A stretch of 64,000 nucleotides of DNA from Delphinus delphis. Its lineage: Eukaryota; Chordata; Mammalia; Artiodactyla; Delphinidae. The DNA lies in the NCBI RefSeq assembly GCF_949987515.2, contig NC_082683.1, positions 127,558,582-127,622,581 of the forward strand. Reading direction: 5' to 3'. This document shows positions 45,868 to 58,860 of the stretch, piece by piece; position 1 is the first letter of the stretch, and every line of letters starts with the position of its first letter. The position numbers were made by a program, and so were the translations under genes. Under the pieces are notes generated by a model. That model had not been told where the DNA came from, made no database searches, and saw nothing but the letters and a program-made list of their open reading frames with translations.

Positions 45868-46554
45868 GTTTTTATTTCCATTTCTCTAGGAGGTGGATCA
45901 AAAAGGATCTTGCTGTGATGTACATCATAGAGTGTTCTGCCTATGTTTTCCTCTAAGAGTTTGATAGTGTCTGGCCTTACATTTAGGTCTTTAATCCATT
46001 TTGAGTTTATTTTTGCATATGGTGTTAGGGAGTGTTCTAATTTCATTCTTTTACATGTAGCTGTCCAGTTTTCCCAGCACCATGTATTGAAGAGGCTGAC
46101 TTTTCTCCATTGTATATTTTTGCCTCCTTTATCAAAGATAAGGTGACCATGTGTGAGTGGGTTTATCTCTGGGCTTTCTACCCTGTTCCACTGATCTATA
46201 CTTTTGTTTTTGTGCCAGTACCATACTAACTTGATTACTGTAGCTTTATAGTATAGTCTGAAGCCAGGGAGCCAAGATTGCTTTAGCTATTTGGGGTCTT
46301 TTGTGTTTCCTTACAAATTGTGAAGTTTTTTGTTCTAGTTCTGTGAAAAATGCCATTGGTAGCTTGATAGGGATTGCATTGAATCTGTAGATTGCTTTGG
46401 GTAGTATAGTCATTTTCACAATGTTAATTTTTCCAATCCAAGAACATGGTATATCTCTCCATCTGTTTGTATTATCTTTAATTTCTTTCTTCAGTGTCTT
46501 ATAGTTTTCTGCATACAGGACTTTTGTCTCCTTAGGTAGGTTTATTCCTAGGTA

Positions 46555-47111
46555 TTATATTCTTTTTGTTTCAGTGGTAAATGGGAGTGTTTCCTTAATT
46601 TCTCTTTCAGATTTTTCATCATTAGTGTATAGGAATGCAAGAGATTTCTGTGCATTAATTTTGTATCCTGCTACTTTACCAAATTCACTGATTAGCTCTA
46701 GTAGTTTTCTGGTAGCATCTTTAGGATGCTCTATGTGTAGTATCATGTCATCTGGAAACAGTGACAGTTTTACTTCTTCCTTTCTGATTTGGATTCCTTT
46801 TATTTCTTTTTCTTCTCTGATTGTTGTGGCTAAAAGTTCCAAAACCATGTTGAATAATAGTGGTGAGATGGGCAACCTTGTCTTCTTCCTGATCTTAGTG
46901 AAAATGGTTTCACTTTTTCACCATTGAGATCCATGTTGGCTGTGGGTTTGTCATATATGGCCTTTATTATGTTGAGGTAAGTTTCCTCTATCCCTACTTT
47001 CTGGAGGATTTTTATCATAAATTGGCATTGAATTTTGTCAAGAGCTTTTTCTGCATCTATTGAGATGATCATATGGTTTTTATCCTTCAATTTGTTAATA
47101 TGGTGTATCAC
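46555..47111 (-). pseudogene. L1-C ORF2 RT fragments with FPDD
   Basis: 46830-47111 holds the upstream RT part ([26 protein letters not shown]). 46555-46875 holds [20 protein letters not shown] and the catalytic box, which reads [10 protein letters not shown]: alanine of FADD is proline. Frameshifted between the parts. Confidence 0.85.
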
Positions 47112-48116
47112 ATTGATGATTTGCGTATATTGAAGAATCTTTGCATTCCCGGGATAAACCCCACTTGATCATGGTGTATGATCCTTTTAATGTGATGTTG
47201 GATTCTGTTTCCTAGTATTTTGTTGAGGATTTTTGCATCTCTGTTTCTCAGTGATATTGGCCTGGAGTTTTCTTTTTTTGTAACATCTTTGTCTGGTTGT
47301 GGTATCAGGGTGATGGTGGCCTCGTAGAATGATCTCGGGGTGATCCTCCCTCTGCTATATTTTGGAAGAGTTTGAGAAGGATAAGTGTTTGCTCTTCTCT
47401 AAATGTTTGATAGAATTCACCTATAAAGCCCTCTGGTCCTGGGCTTTTGTTTGTTGGGAGATTTTAAATCACAGTTTTAATTTCAGTGCTTGTGATTGGT
47501 CTGTTTATATTTTCTATTTCTTCCTGGTTCAGTGTTGGAAGTTTGTGCTTTTCTAAGAATTTGTCCATTTCTTCCAGATTGTCCATTTTATTGGCCTATA
47601 GTTGCTTGTAGTAATCTCTCATGATCCTTTTTATTTCTGCAGTGTCAGTTGTTACTTCTTTTTCATTTCAAATTCTGTTAATTTGATTCTTCTCCCTTTT
47701 TTTCTTGATGAGTCTGGCTAATGGTGTATCAATTTTGTTTATCTTCTCAAAGAACCAACCCTTAGTTTTATTTATATTTGCATTGTTTCCTTCATTTCTT
47801 TTTCATTTATTTCTGATATGATCTTTATGATTTTTTTCATTCTGCTAACTTTGGGGTTTTTTTTTTGTTCTTCTTTCTCTAATTGCTTTAAGTGTCAGGC
47901 TAGGTTGTTTGTTTGAGATTTTTTTGTTTCTTGAGGTAGGATTTTATTACTATAAACTACCTCTTAGAACTGCTATTGCTGCATCCCATAGGTTTTGGGT
48001 CATCTTGTTTTCATTGTCATTTGTTTCTAGGTATTTTTTGATTTCCTCTTTGATTTCTTCACTGATCTCTTGGTTACTTAGTAGCATATTGTTTAGCATC
48101 CATGTGTTTGTATTTT

Positions 48117-48443
48117 TTAAGATTTTTTCCTGTAGTTGATATCTAGTCTCATAGTGTTGTGGTTGGAAAAGATACTTGATATGATTTCAGTTTTCTTAAA
48201 TTTACCATGGCTTGATTTGTGACCTAAGATATGGTCTATCCTGGAGAATGTTCCATGAGCACTTGAGAAGAATGTGTATTCTCTTGTTTTTGGATGGCAT
48301 GTCCTATCAATATCAATTAAGTCCATCTTGTTTAATGTGTCATTTAAAGCTTGTGTTTCCTTATTAATTTTCTGTTTGGATGACCTGTCCATTGGTGAAA
48401 GTGGGGTGTTACTGTTGATTTCCCCTTTTATGGCTGTTAGCAT
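48117..48443 (-). pseudogene. L1-C ORF2 endonuclease fragment
   Basis: Endonuclease segments KINKETQALNDTLNKMDLID, RTCHPKTREYTFFSSAHGTF and SRIDHILGHKSS. Compared with L1-A, the VGDFN catalytic segment between KGEI and LSPMDRS is deleted. Confidence 0.8.
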
Positions 48444-48749
48444 TTGCCTTAGGTATTGAGGTTCTTCTATGTTGGGTGCATAAATATTTACAATTGTTAT
48501 ATCTTCTTGGATTCATCCCTTGATCATTATGTAGTGTCCTTTTTTGTCTCTTGTAATAGTCTTTATTTTAAAGTCTCTTTTGTCTGAGATGAGAATTGCT
48601 ACTCCAGCTTTCTTTTGATTTCCATTTGCATGGAACATCTTTTTCCATCCCCTTACTTTCAGTCTGTATGTGTCCCTAGGTCTGAAGTGGGTCTCTTGTA
48701 GACAGCATATATATGAGTCTTGTTTTTGTATCCAGTCAGCCAGTCCATG

Positions 48750-49187
48750 TCATTTGGTTGGAGCCTTTAATCCATTTACATTTAAGGTAGTTATTAATAT
48801 GTATGTACCTATTAGCATTTTCTTAATTGTTTTGGGTTTGTTATTGTAGGTCTTTTCCTTCCTTTGTGTTTCCTGCCTAGAGAAGTTCCTGTAGCATTTT
48901 TTGCAAAGCTGGTTTAGCTTTTGCTCATCTGTAAAGGTTTTAATTTCTCTGTTGAATTTGAATGAGATCCTTGCTGGGTAGAGTAATCTTGGTTGTAGGT
49001 TTTTCCCTTTCATCACTTTAAATATGTCTTGCAACTCCCTTCTGGCTTGCAGAGTTTCTGCTGAGAAATCAGCTGTTATCCTTATGGGGATTCCCTTGTA
49101 TGTTATTTGTTGCTTTTCCCTTGGTGGTTTTAATATTTTTTCTTTGTGTTTAATTTTTGATAGTTTGATTAATATGTATCTTGGCAT
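48750..49187 (-). pseudogene. L1-C ORF1 C-terminal fragment running toward ORF2
   Basis: 145 residues of the ORF1 RNA-binding half: MPRYILIKLSK, KGIPIRITADFSAETLQARR and FTDEQKLNQLC. It reads on past the usual ORF1 end into ITTLNVNGLKAPTK, the start of ORF2, so the ORF1 stop is lost or shifted. Confidence 0.8.
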
Positions 49188-49345
49188 GTAAATCTCCTTG
49201 GATTTATCCTCTATGGGACTCTCTGTGCCTCCTGGACTTGATTAACTATTTCCTTTCCCATATTAGGCAAGTTTTCAACTATAATCGCTTCAAATATTTT
49301 CTCAGTCCCTTTCTTTTTCTCTTCTTCTTCTGGGACCCCTATGAT

Positions 49346-49801
49346 TCAAATGTTGGTGCATTTAATGTTGTCCCAGAAGTCTCTGAGACTGTCCTCAATT
49401 CTTTTCATTCTTTTTTCTTTATTCTGCTCTGCAGGAGTTATTTCCACTATTTTATCTTCCAGGTCACTTATCCATTCTTCTGCCTCAGTTATTCTGCTAT
49501 TGATTCCTTCTAGAGAATTTTTAATTTCTTTTATTGTGTTATTCATCATTGTTTATTTGCCCTTTATTTCTTCTAGGTCCTTGTTAAATGGTTCTTGTAA
49601 TTTTTCCTTTCTATTTCCAAGATTTTGGATCATCTTTAGTATCATTACTTTGAATTCTTTTTCAGGTAGACTGCCTATTTCCTCTTCATTTGTTTGTTCT
49701 GGTGGGTTTTTACCCACTTGTGTATTTCTCTTTCTTCTCATTTTGCTTAACTTACTCTGTTTGGTGTCTCCTTTGTACAGGCGCATGTTCGTAGTTCCCA
49801 T
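49346..49801 (-). pseudogene. L1-C ORF1 N-terminal and coiled-coil fragments
   Basis: 49553-49801 is the N-terminus (GSLPEKEFKVMILKMIQNLG); 49346-49549 is the coiled coil (NSLEGINSRITEAEEWISDL, then DLEDKIVE). A frame break lies between. Confidence 0.8.
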
Positions 49802-50373
49802 TGTTTTTGGTGTGTGCCGCCAGTGGGTAAGGTTGGTTCAGTGGGTTGTGTAGGCTTCCTGGTGGAGTGGACTGGTGTCTGTGTTCTTGTGGATCTTATC
49901 TTTCTTGTGGGCCGGATCATCTCCAGTGGTGTGTTTTAGGGTGTCTGTTAACTTATTATGATTTTAGCCAGCCTCTCTGCTAGGGTGGGGCTGTGTTCCT
50001 GTTTTTCTAGTTGTTTGGCATGGGGTGTCCAGCACTGGAGCTTTCTGGTCGTTGAGTGGAGCTGGGTCTTTGCGTTGAGATGGAGATCTCTGGGAGAGCT
50101 CTCTCCAATTGATATTACGTAGGGCTGGGAGGTCTCTGGTGGTCCAATATCCTAAACTTGGCTCCCCCACCTCAGAGGCTCAGGCCTGACACCCAGCTGG
50201 GGCACCAAAACCCTGTCAGCCACACAGCTTTTCGGAGGTCTGAGGTCTTCTGCTAGCGTTCAGTAGGTGTTCTTTAGGAGTTGTTCCACACGTTGACGTA
50301 TCTTTTATGTATTTTTCTGGAGGTAGGTGATCTCCATGTCTTACTCCTACTCCATTTTGAAGGTCCTCTCAGG

Positions 50374-50869
50374 ACTTTGTTCTTTGTGTTTTTTTTCCCC
50401 TGACTGCTTTGTGCACAACAGATTGAGAGAGCAAAGCTCCAGTTATCATACACATATACACATAAGGTCCTGTCCATTACAGTAATTGTCACAGGTGTGT
50501 GGTTCAGGAAGAGAATGAGTTCATCTTATAAATTATCTTCTCTCAGCATCTTCAGATAAGAAGAAAAAAGCGGCACGTTTCTCCTCGAGGTAAATCCACA
50601 ATAAAAACAGGGTAACAGGAAAAAGCTCATGGAAGGCTCTTATGTGAAGGACTAAAATGCCAGATCCTCAAATCTACACATGTATGGATGCATTGTTGAT
50701 AGTTTTCTATTCCCATAATTTATTTTTATTTAGGAGTTCTTTTCTATTTGTGTCAAAGTTTAGAATAATTTTGTAAAGGCAAAACCCTTGCCACTAGAAT
50801 TATTTTAACTTCAATAGATTCATTAGAGAATAATCAATATTTTTAAAGTATTATTATTTTTTTTTTTTC
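50374..50869. other. Unique DNA right of L1-C
   Basis: No repeat or exon recognised. Confidence 0.45.
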
Positions 50870-51170
50870 CAATGCAGAGACCATGCTATGTTCTTTCCTT
50901 TGCTCACGGTTTCTTTTACTTCGGTAAAATTCTTGATGGTCTTTGTACAGAGTCCATACATTTCTATTTAGGGTGTTCATATTTATTTTTGTTCTTGTAG
51001 TTTGAATATTTTTTTTCATTATATTTTCTGACTCCTAATTGCTGATCTATGTAAAAGCTGCTATTTTTAATTTTTAAATTAACCATCTTAGTCTGTGTTT
51101 GACAGATTAAAATATTTTTAATTGATTCTCTTGGGTATTTTAGTTATATAGTAATTTTGTTTGCATTTCT
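50870..51170 (-). repeat. Very diverged L1-like fragment
   Basis: T-rich sequence loosely following antisense L1 ORF2 ('tacatttctatttagggtgttcatatttat'). Weak. Confidence 0.3.
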
Positions 51171-51779
51171 TAATTTATTCAACAAATACTTATGCAAATA
51201 TTGTGATGGCTTAGAGAAGAGAATTATTGACCAGAATATTAATAAGCTCTGTTGCAGTGGGGGCTTTTTGTTGAGTACTGACATGGGAAAGATGTTCTTA
51301 CACATTGAGCTCCTTTGAGAAGGAACATCACATGCTTCTTCCATATACCCTTTTGTCAACAGTCTCCCAATCTTGTCCCTTCTAAGCTCCTGACCGTTCT
51401 TTCACTACTTCCCATTAATCAGTGAGGATCATACCTCATGCCTCTCCTCTCTCTTCATGTGAAGTGGACTAGAAATTCTCGCCTCAGGGAAAACTTACTA
51501 TCCCGACAATCCTTCAGGAACCTCAAAATGGGGCTTTTGCATTTCAGTACTCTACTCTAATTGATACCAGCTAAGAATTGCCCCCTTCCTTTTTTTTTTT
51601 ACCCTAAAGGCACACTGTTCACAGGGAAGTCTGGGGTATGACTATAGGCTTGGGTTGATGGACGGCTAACAAAATGGCAAAAAGAAGCAAGGGGGGGATA
51701 TATGTCACTGTTCATGCAATTTACTTGTGCCTTCATATCCTAACTGGGATAAGTTCCATAAATACTACTTTCTTTTGAT
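51171..51779. other. Unique intronic DNA
   Basis: No repeat or exon recognised; T-run at 51591-51600. Confidence 0.45.
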
Positions 51780-52330
51780 AGATGCATTCATTCAACCAGT
51801 GTTTATTGAGTGATTCCTGTGTACCAGGCAAATATCCCTGTCATCATGGAGCTTTTATTCTTGTGGAGAAACCAACAGGAAGTGTAAAAAACAGCAAAAC
51901 AAACACACAGAAGGTTAGGGGATGAAGCAAGTGGACGTTCAAGCTGTGATGATATTTGTATAGGCACAGGGACGTTAGATGATTCTAAGGTGGGAGCTGC
52001 TTATTTGTTTGAAGTTTAACAGGGAGACCAGTAGGTCTGGAGGTGGAGTGAGTGAGGAAGGGGAGTAGGAAATGGGGTAAAGAGAGACGATGTTGCTGAA
52101 ACGGGAAAAAGCTCATAGGGTAGGGTCTTGTGGGCTAGGGACCTCAAAAGAGAACATGATAGGAGGATTAGAGCCTTAAAGTAGGTGTCATTGAATGTAA
52201 GAGAAAGAAATGATAGAGTGATTCAGAGATTGATAAGTGGTAGGATAATTTCTTTTCTCATGAAGAGGGTGAAGGGATACCTCTTTTGTTGCAACCAAAT
52301 GGAAAGTGGAAAATATGGGGGAAACTGCAG
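51780..52330 (-). repeat. L2-type LINE fragment
   Basis: 'Cattcattcaaccagtgtttattgagtgattcctgtgtaccaggc' and 'tcatcatggagcttttattc' are the antisense L2 end; 51890-52330 continues weakly ('gtcttgtgggctagggacc'). Confidence 0.7.
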
Positions 52331-52639
52331 ATAAGTCTGTACTTGTAGTGGATTCCTTGTTTGATGACTTTATTTTCTCTAGGAGAAGTAGGAGACAAAG
52401 TATTTGCTGATAATGATTATCTTTTTATTTCCATTAGTATGTGTTTCATTTCTCTTTAATGCCCTATTACATTGATCAAGGCTTCCAGAACCATGTTGTG
52501 CTCCTTTGATGAAAATGCCTCTTGTGTTAAATTATGCATATGCTATTTGCTATTTGTTTTTCCTGGTAAGGAACTATTTTATTCCTAATTTTTAAAAGAT
52601 CTTAAAATCTAATAAATAAATAGGTATATAATCTTATTG

Positions 52640-52960
52640 AATGCATTTAGGCAGTTATTGAGATTATCTTTTAAAAAACTCAGATATGTTCACCTTTACC
52701 TTTATAGATTTCTTATTTAAGCGTCCTTGCATTCCCAAGGTATACTTGATTACAGTACCTTATTCTTTTACTGTACTGTTAAATTTCACTAATTTATTTA
52801 GGTTATTTACATTTTTTTCTATACTCATCTATCTTTTTGGTGTTATAGAGTTATCAAGTAAAAGCTATACTAGTCAGCATAAAATAAATTGAGCAACACT
52901 CTCTCTGTCTTTTGACTTTCTTCTATTAGCTTTGGATACTCTTAAAAATGCATTTTGGTT
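52640..52960 (-). repeat. Diverged L1 ORF2-like fragment
   Basis: 'Ccttgcattcccaaggtatacttgattacagtacc' and 'gtcagcataaaataaattgagcaac' correspond to antisense L1 RT-region landmarks seen better at 3030-3230. Confidence 0.5.
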
Positions 52961-53234
52961 TCTGTTTCCAATTAAGGAGGGCTTCTAGCCTGGCTTATTA
53001 CAAAGGGTTATGCCTTCACCTCAGGACTTCAGCAGCCATGGGTAGTAAGAGCCTGGGCAAGGTTAGACTTGAGGCTGTGGTTGCACTGGGTCCTGAGGCC
53101 TGGGTGTCATGCACATGGGGAATATTCAAAATGATGTAGATGCTTAGTGTTCTAATGCAGAGATTTTCCTGCCATAACTCTAGAAACTTTTATAAAAGGA
53201 TTGCTACCCGAGGACAGTGACTATGGAGAAAACT

Positions 53235-53790
53235 ATAATAATAATTTGCTGCTATTCTTTTGAGCATTAATTATGTACCAGCACTATGCACTTTGAAGAT
53301 AATTTTTAAAAAAATTTATTATTATTATGTTTCTTTAATTTTTTTAATTTATGTTTGGCTGCATTGGGTCTTTATTGCCATGTGCGGGCTTTCTCTAGTT
53401 GCGGTGAGCGGGTTTCTCATTGCGGTGGCTTCTCTTGTTGTGGAGCACAGGCTCTAGGTGCACAGGCTTCAGTAGTTGTGGCATGCAGGCTCAGTAGTTG
53501 TGGCTCGCGGGCTTTAGAGCGCAGGCTCAGTAGTTGTGGTGCACGGGCTTAGTTGCTCCATGGCATGTGGGATCTTCCCGGATCAGGGCTCGAACCCATG
53601 TCACTTGCATTGGCAGGTGGATTCTTAACCACTGTGCCACTAGGAAAGTCCCTGAAGATACTTTTATTTAATCTTTACAAGAAAATTCTGAGATACATAT
53701 CATGATTCCCATTTTAGAAAAAGAGCCCCAGCAAGGTTAATCTATTTGTCCAAGGCTACACTGTTGGTAGGAGTGGGGATTGTTATTAGT
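53235..53790 (-). repeat. MIR-type SINE, split by a CHR SINE
   Basis: 'Gagcattaattatgtaccagcactatgcac' continues after the SINE as 'tttaatctttacaagaaaattctgag', 'attcccattttag', 'ttgtccaaggctacactg': antisense MIR. Confidence 0.7.
53295..53667 (-). mobile_element. CHR-type SINE, long form, inside MIR
   Basis: The body is 53309-53653, antisense, with an imperfect 14-bp duplication GAAGATAATTTTTA / GAAGATACTTTTAT flanking it. Confidence 0.93.
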
Positions 53791-55899
53791 AACTTCCTGA
53801 CACTGTTAATATTGCATTTTTAAAATAAGAAACTTGAACTGCTTGATTTATATTTTCAGGGCACACTTTATATTTTTATAGGGTATTTTTTAATGTAAAG
53901 GAGCATAAATATATGAATAATAAATATAGAAATTGGTTAATTCACAATTATCATCTAATTTCCAACATAATGCCCATATAGTAATATTTAACTGTTTGTC
54001 TCCACCTGCTGTTTTATTAGTTGCTAAACCAAGTCAAAAATTAATTATAGGCTCTATGCCTTATTCTGCATAATTTGTTTTAGGACATTTAGTAATTATC
54101 ACAGAGGGCATTCCAAGAAATCACTCAGTGTTGTGAGAAAGGTGAGCAAAATCACCACCTCTATTTTATTAACAGTTTTAAGTGATATCGTGGTAGTTTG
54201 GTTTCAGAGAGAGGTATTTCTGTAGGTATGGCTTGGAAGGACAAGACTTGGACAAAGTGTTGGTAAGGTGTTGGGTGAGGATTGCAGTGTCAAGAGCAAG
54301 GAAGTAGGGAGAAGGTCTTCATAACACAAGAAGACAGTTTTCAGTGCCTGGGGGTTTCCTCCAGTGCCGTGCTGAAACTGGGTTACGCCAGCTCCCACGA
54401 TCAGGCTGTGCACCTGTCTTCCCATCTCTGTAATCAGTGACATCATGGTGGTAGCTTGAAGTTGGTCATGGTGGGAATATTTACAGTACAGAAATGGTCA
54501 AATGCTACAAATCAGGACTTTTTCCTCCCTATGGTGCCAGCTATTAAACATTTACCAGCATACCACTGGTTTCCTTCTTTTCAACACCTGATCTTACTGT
54601 TTACTGGTTAAATGACATGTCAGACTGAGAAAGCAAGTGTGTCTGAGTGTAATACTTTGATGAACTACTGAGTATGCTGAAAGTGTCACTACTTTAAGAA
54701 ATGTCCATTTGGAGTTTGATATGCCCTCTGAAGGAGAGGTTTTTTTTAAGACATCAGAATCCAAGTCATTCTCTGCATTAAAAGTTACTGTTAAGGACTT
54801 ATACAAGTAAATCCTGTAGGTCATGGTTAAGGACGAGTGATTTTGTCTCCTGGAGAACTTTTCTGTTAAAATATTTCTCTAAATGCTGTTATATTCTCTC
54901 ATTCTCCTTTATTTCAATGACAATAATGTAAGAAAAGAAGGTATTAAAAATCAGAAATTACAAAATGGATACATTAAAGGTAATTGTTCAAATTACTGAA
55001 GTATTCTTTTTTTTGTGGAAAATTTCCTTGGTGCTTCTATGTGTGTCAAGTATAATAATTCATCAAAATTTGATTTACCACCTTTGTATTGCATCTGCTG
55101 CACAATATAACATGTGTCCATGTTTTAAAAACTGCCCGAGACTTGTAATTTATTAAAAACTTATTACTATTCAGTATTTTGGGTCCTTGGTTAGAGTTGG
55201 TATAAATAAGCATTTTAATAAAGATGCTCAGTAACAGAAAATTTGTTTCCAAGGCACCACATAACTAACAGGATGAGGTGGAGATGTAAAGTTCAGGCAG
55301 CAGGTCTGAGAAGCAGCCGGAAGGCTTTAAGGTGGAGAATCACTGTGTTCTGAGTGATGGGCTGCACAATGGGGTCCATCTTCAGGTCAGCATGGAGAGT
55401 ACTGTGAGTCCCAGTGGAACTGAGCCAAAGGGTGTTTGAGGAGACTGTTTCCTACTACAATAGCCAGGGAATAATTAATTCTAGAGAAAAATGTCAGCTT
55501 TTCACAGGTGAGGTATTTTTAAAAAGTTCATACATTAGTTAGACTTTAAATCCTGATTTATGTACAGTGACCAGACCTTGTTTTCTAGTTTCATAAATTA
55601 GACTGACACATACTTAGTGGAAAAGTTCAAGTACTGTTTTGAATAACAACACTGAAAATATTTTAAAACTACCTCTCATTTTGTTTGCATTTAAATATCT
55701 GTATTTAATTAAGGTTGATTATTTTAGCATAAGATAGTCTGTTTTTGCAGAGGATGAAATGTTTATTTTTTTTTCATCATAACAAGTTAACCACATGGTG
55801 AAAACAAATGTGATTCTGAAAACATTCTTTCTTAACTACAGCTTTGACCTTGTTCTGCTCCAGTGCTGGTTCCCTGTTGCTTTACATATAAAGTACAAG
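53791..55899. other. Unique intronic DNA
   Basis: About 2.1 kb with no recognisable repeat, exon or RNA gene. Confidence 0.45.
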
Positions 55900-55969
55900 T
55901 TACCACAAAAAGTGCAGACTCATAGTTTAAAGTCCCTTGAATATAGTTACTCTTAAATTTTAATGTGCA

Positions 55970-56115
55970 CAAAATACTGTGAGGATTCTTGGGTATCACC
56001 CTCAGAGGTTTTGATTCAGTAGGTGTGGGGTAAGGCCCAGGGTTCTGCATTTTAAAGAACTACTGTAGAGTGCTTCTAAAGCTGTTGGTCTTTGAGTTAC
56101 ACTTTGAGAAACAAT
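55970..56115. repeat. MER5A-like DNA transposon fragment
   Basis: 'Gattcagtaggtgtggggtaaggcccagggttctgcattttaaag' and the terminal 'acactttgagaaac' match the MER5A (hAT) pattern. Confidence 0.75.
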
Positions 56116-58582
56116 TATAACAATTTCATCTACTTATTTTCCTGTTGTTATCTTTTGTTTCTCCAAATACCTTTCCTGCTTCCTTTTAATAGGATCTTTC
56201 TGTTGAGGAATTACCTACTGTTCTTTAATAAGTTGTCTAAATATTTGGTCATGGAGTCTTTCTGTAGGTCTAAGCTCTGTGCTTTGAATATAACAGGCAT
56301 TCATTCAATGCTGTATTGTATTCTCCTGCTGCCTGGGCATCTAGCTCAAACACCAGCACATCTGGCCCTGGTATTTTAAGAACCCCAGCATCTTCAAAGA
56401 CTATCAGAGGTTGAGGTTCTAAGAACGCCAAGTTTTGTTGTTAACATAACTGACTTTCCTTCCAGGTGTAAATGTAGAAATGTAAGAACCATCCAGGAGA
56501 AATCTCCACTCATCCCTTGGAGCTGGGGTCCTCCTACTTGATTTCTGATAAGCCCAGGAATTCCCACTGACCCCATGGAATGTCACATAGTTATCAAGCA
56601 CATAATCTTAATTCTGGAAAATGTAACTATCAAAAATAAATTAGAAATATTTGGTGGGGGAGTTGGACAGAGGGGGGATGTTAAGTTTTCTAAGAAGTTT
56701 GAGGATCACTGGCATAGAAGGGACCAAAGGGTTTTACCTTTCTGGAGGATGCTTTGGGTTATTATTCCATGAATATTGGACATAATATAATAAATGAGCT
56801 TCCAGAAGTCCTAGGTAGAAGAACATTCTTGTTAAATGGATAGATGTAGAGGCTATAAACATGTATTAGAGTAGGGCTGTGTTGAAATATTCCCAAATTT
56901 ATAACCTATTTCATAGGCCAAATTGTTCTCTTTCAGGGTTCTTATAAACTTTATTTTTGAGGAGGAAATAAGGTAGTTAGTACTGTTTAGGACTTTCAAC
57001 CAGACCTACTTTAAATCTGGTTTGGTTCTTTCAATATTTGTGTAACTCAAGAAATCAAACTTGTCCTTATGTGTAGTTATTGGAATTCCACTGTGAATTA
57101 CTGGTTATATTCAATTTTTTTTTCTTTTTTCATTTCTCTTTCTTTGCTGGCAACTCTGAAACTGTTATTTTCTACCAATTTTCTCATTACCCTTTTTTTC
57201 TCAGTTTAAATATTGGCTATATGTTTATTAATAGACTTAGAATTTCTAGTAGCTCAGTTATGTACCTTCCAATACAAAGTCGAGAAATTTTCACTCAACT
57301 CTCAAAATTTAGAGAAAAGTCAAAGAGCTACTCTAAGCAAACCTGCCCCAAATTTTATTTCTTCACGGTTAGATGACTGCCCTTTAACAACACATACATT
57401 TACATTTAGGAAGAAAATAAGTAAATAAAAGATATTACATATTTCTCCTCAAAGAAAATGAAGAAATAATACATTTCAGTAGAATTACTACTCCTGATTG
57501 TGAGGCTAAATGACTTTTGAGTTGGCAATAATTTGTTGTTTTTTAGATCTCTATTCTATTTTAGAGAGAAAGTATTGAGGCTTTTATATGCCTTGAGTTT
57601 CCAAACCAAAAATTATAGTCCTCTAACCTTAGACTCTTTTGGTCCATTTAATATTTACTCTCAGCTTATGTCTGCTTAAAGTGTTTAGATAGAAGAGAGA
57701 CATCAGGTTTCCTAATTTTGGGGCTTTTCTCTCTTTTTATTCCTCTCCTTGCTTCCATTTTTTAAAAAATGGGTTTTCTTGAAGTAATTGATATTGAAGA
57801 GGACCAAAAGGTAAACTGTAGAGTTGTTAATACCTGTTTAAATCTGAGAGGAGGAGGTATGATTTTTTTTAATAGAAAGAAAACGAATAGACTTGTTTTA
57901 CATCATGACCATGGCTATAGTCAACTAATAATTATTACTTATCCGCCCCTTCCCACTCTCATTTTTTCCCTTTGGGCTTCTAACGATAGTAATCTTAGAT
58001 CAAGGATGTCCTCTGTATTTGCATTTGTTAGATGAGTCAAGTAGTTTTAGAATGCATTTTCTCTGCCTTCTCCTCTGTGGGGCTTGTTTTACCCTCCCTG
58101 CTGCCACAGCCTGCATCCTCCTCTCTGTGTAACATTGACTTCAGTAGTCACTTGACCCTGCTACTGTTGAATGGTATGGTCTCCAACTGGAAGAGACTGG
58201 TTGTTCTGTTGTCTGAACACCATAGGAACAGGTCATAGTTGAGCTACTCTGCTGGTTTATAAGATGCTTTTGTACTAACTGAAGGTGTTTATTTTGCAAA
58301 ATGAACTAAATTCACATTAAGTACTTTTCAATTAATGGTGTTAGTTTAATTTTAACAATCTTCTGCAAGTCTGGTGGAATTTCTTCTCATTGTTTTCCCC
58401 AAAGTGTATTTGTTTTGTAAATTTTTATCTTCATGTTTTTGCAGTTATTCATTCATTTCATGTGTTCATTAAACAGATTTTAATGGCCACAGTGTGCCAC
58501 ACAGAGAAGTCGCCAGTTTGTTTCCTGCACAGGATGTTTCTTCAATTGTTTTCCTATTATTCTCATCTGGATTACTGTTTAA
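56116..58582. other. Unique intronic DNA
   Basis: About 2.5 kb without a recognisable repeat; a pyrimidine-rich run at 57112-57152. The open frames (up to 115 codons) have no coding signature, and the largest runs into the next SINE. Confidence 0.4.
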
Positions 58583-58803
58583 AGAAATTGATTTTTTTTT
58601 TTTTTTTTTTTTTTTTTTGCGGTACGCAGGCCTCTCACTGTTGTGGCCTCTCCTGCTGCGGAGCGCAGGCTCAGTGGCCATGGCTCACGGGCCCAGCCGC
58701 TCCGCAGCATGTGGGATCTTCCCGGACCAGGGCTTGAACCTATGTCCCCCTGCATCGGCAGGCGGACTCTCAACCACTGCGCCACCAGGGAAGCCCCAGA
58801 AGC
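58583..58803 (-). mobile_element. CHR-type SINE, short form, deleted inside
   Basis: The body is about 58597-58797, antisense, with a T-run of about 28 bp. It lacks about 16 bp found in other copies between 'gcggagc' and 'gcaggctcag'. Imperfect flanking duplication AGAAATTGATTTTT / AGAAGCTGATTTTT. Confidence 0.93.
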
Positions 58804-58860
58804 TGATTTTTTAATCTCTGTATAAGTAATACAGTGGATGGAATTGTCTTTCTCACTTTA

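Larger units (their letters stand above)
44465..50373 (-). mobile_element. L1-C: near-complete antisense LINE-1
   Basis: From left: T/A-rich tail and 3' UTR (44465-44850), ORF2 (about 44850-48850, with a SINE at 45639-45850), ORF1 (about 48870-49800), and 5' UTR-like sequence to about 50373. About 5.7 kb is L1 sequence, close to the 6 kb of a full copy. Many stops, frameshifts and small deletions (for example near 46275) make it inactive. No clear target-site duplication was found, so the ends are approximate. Confidence 0.9.
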
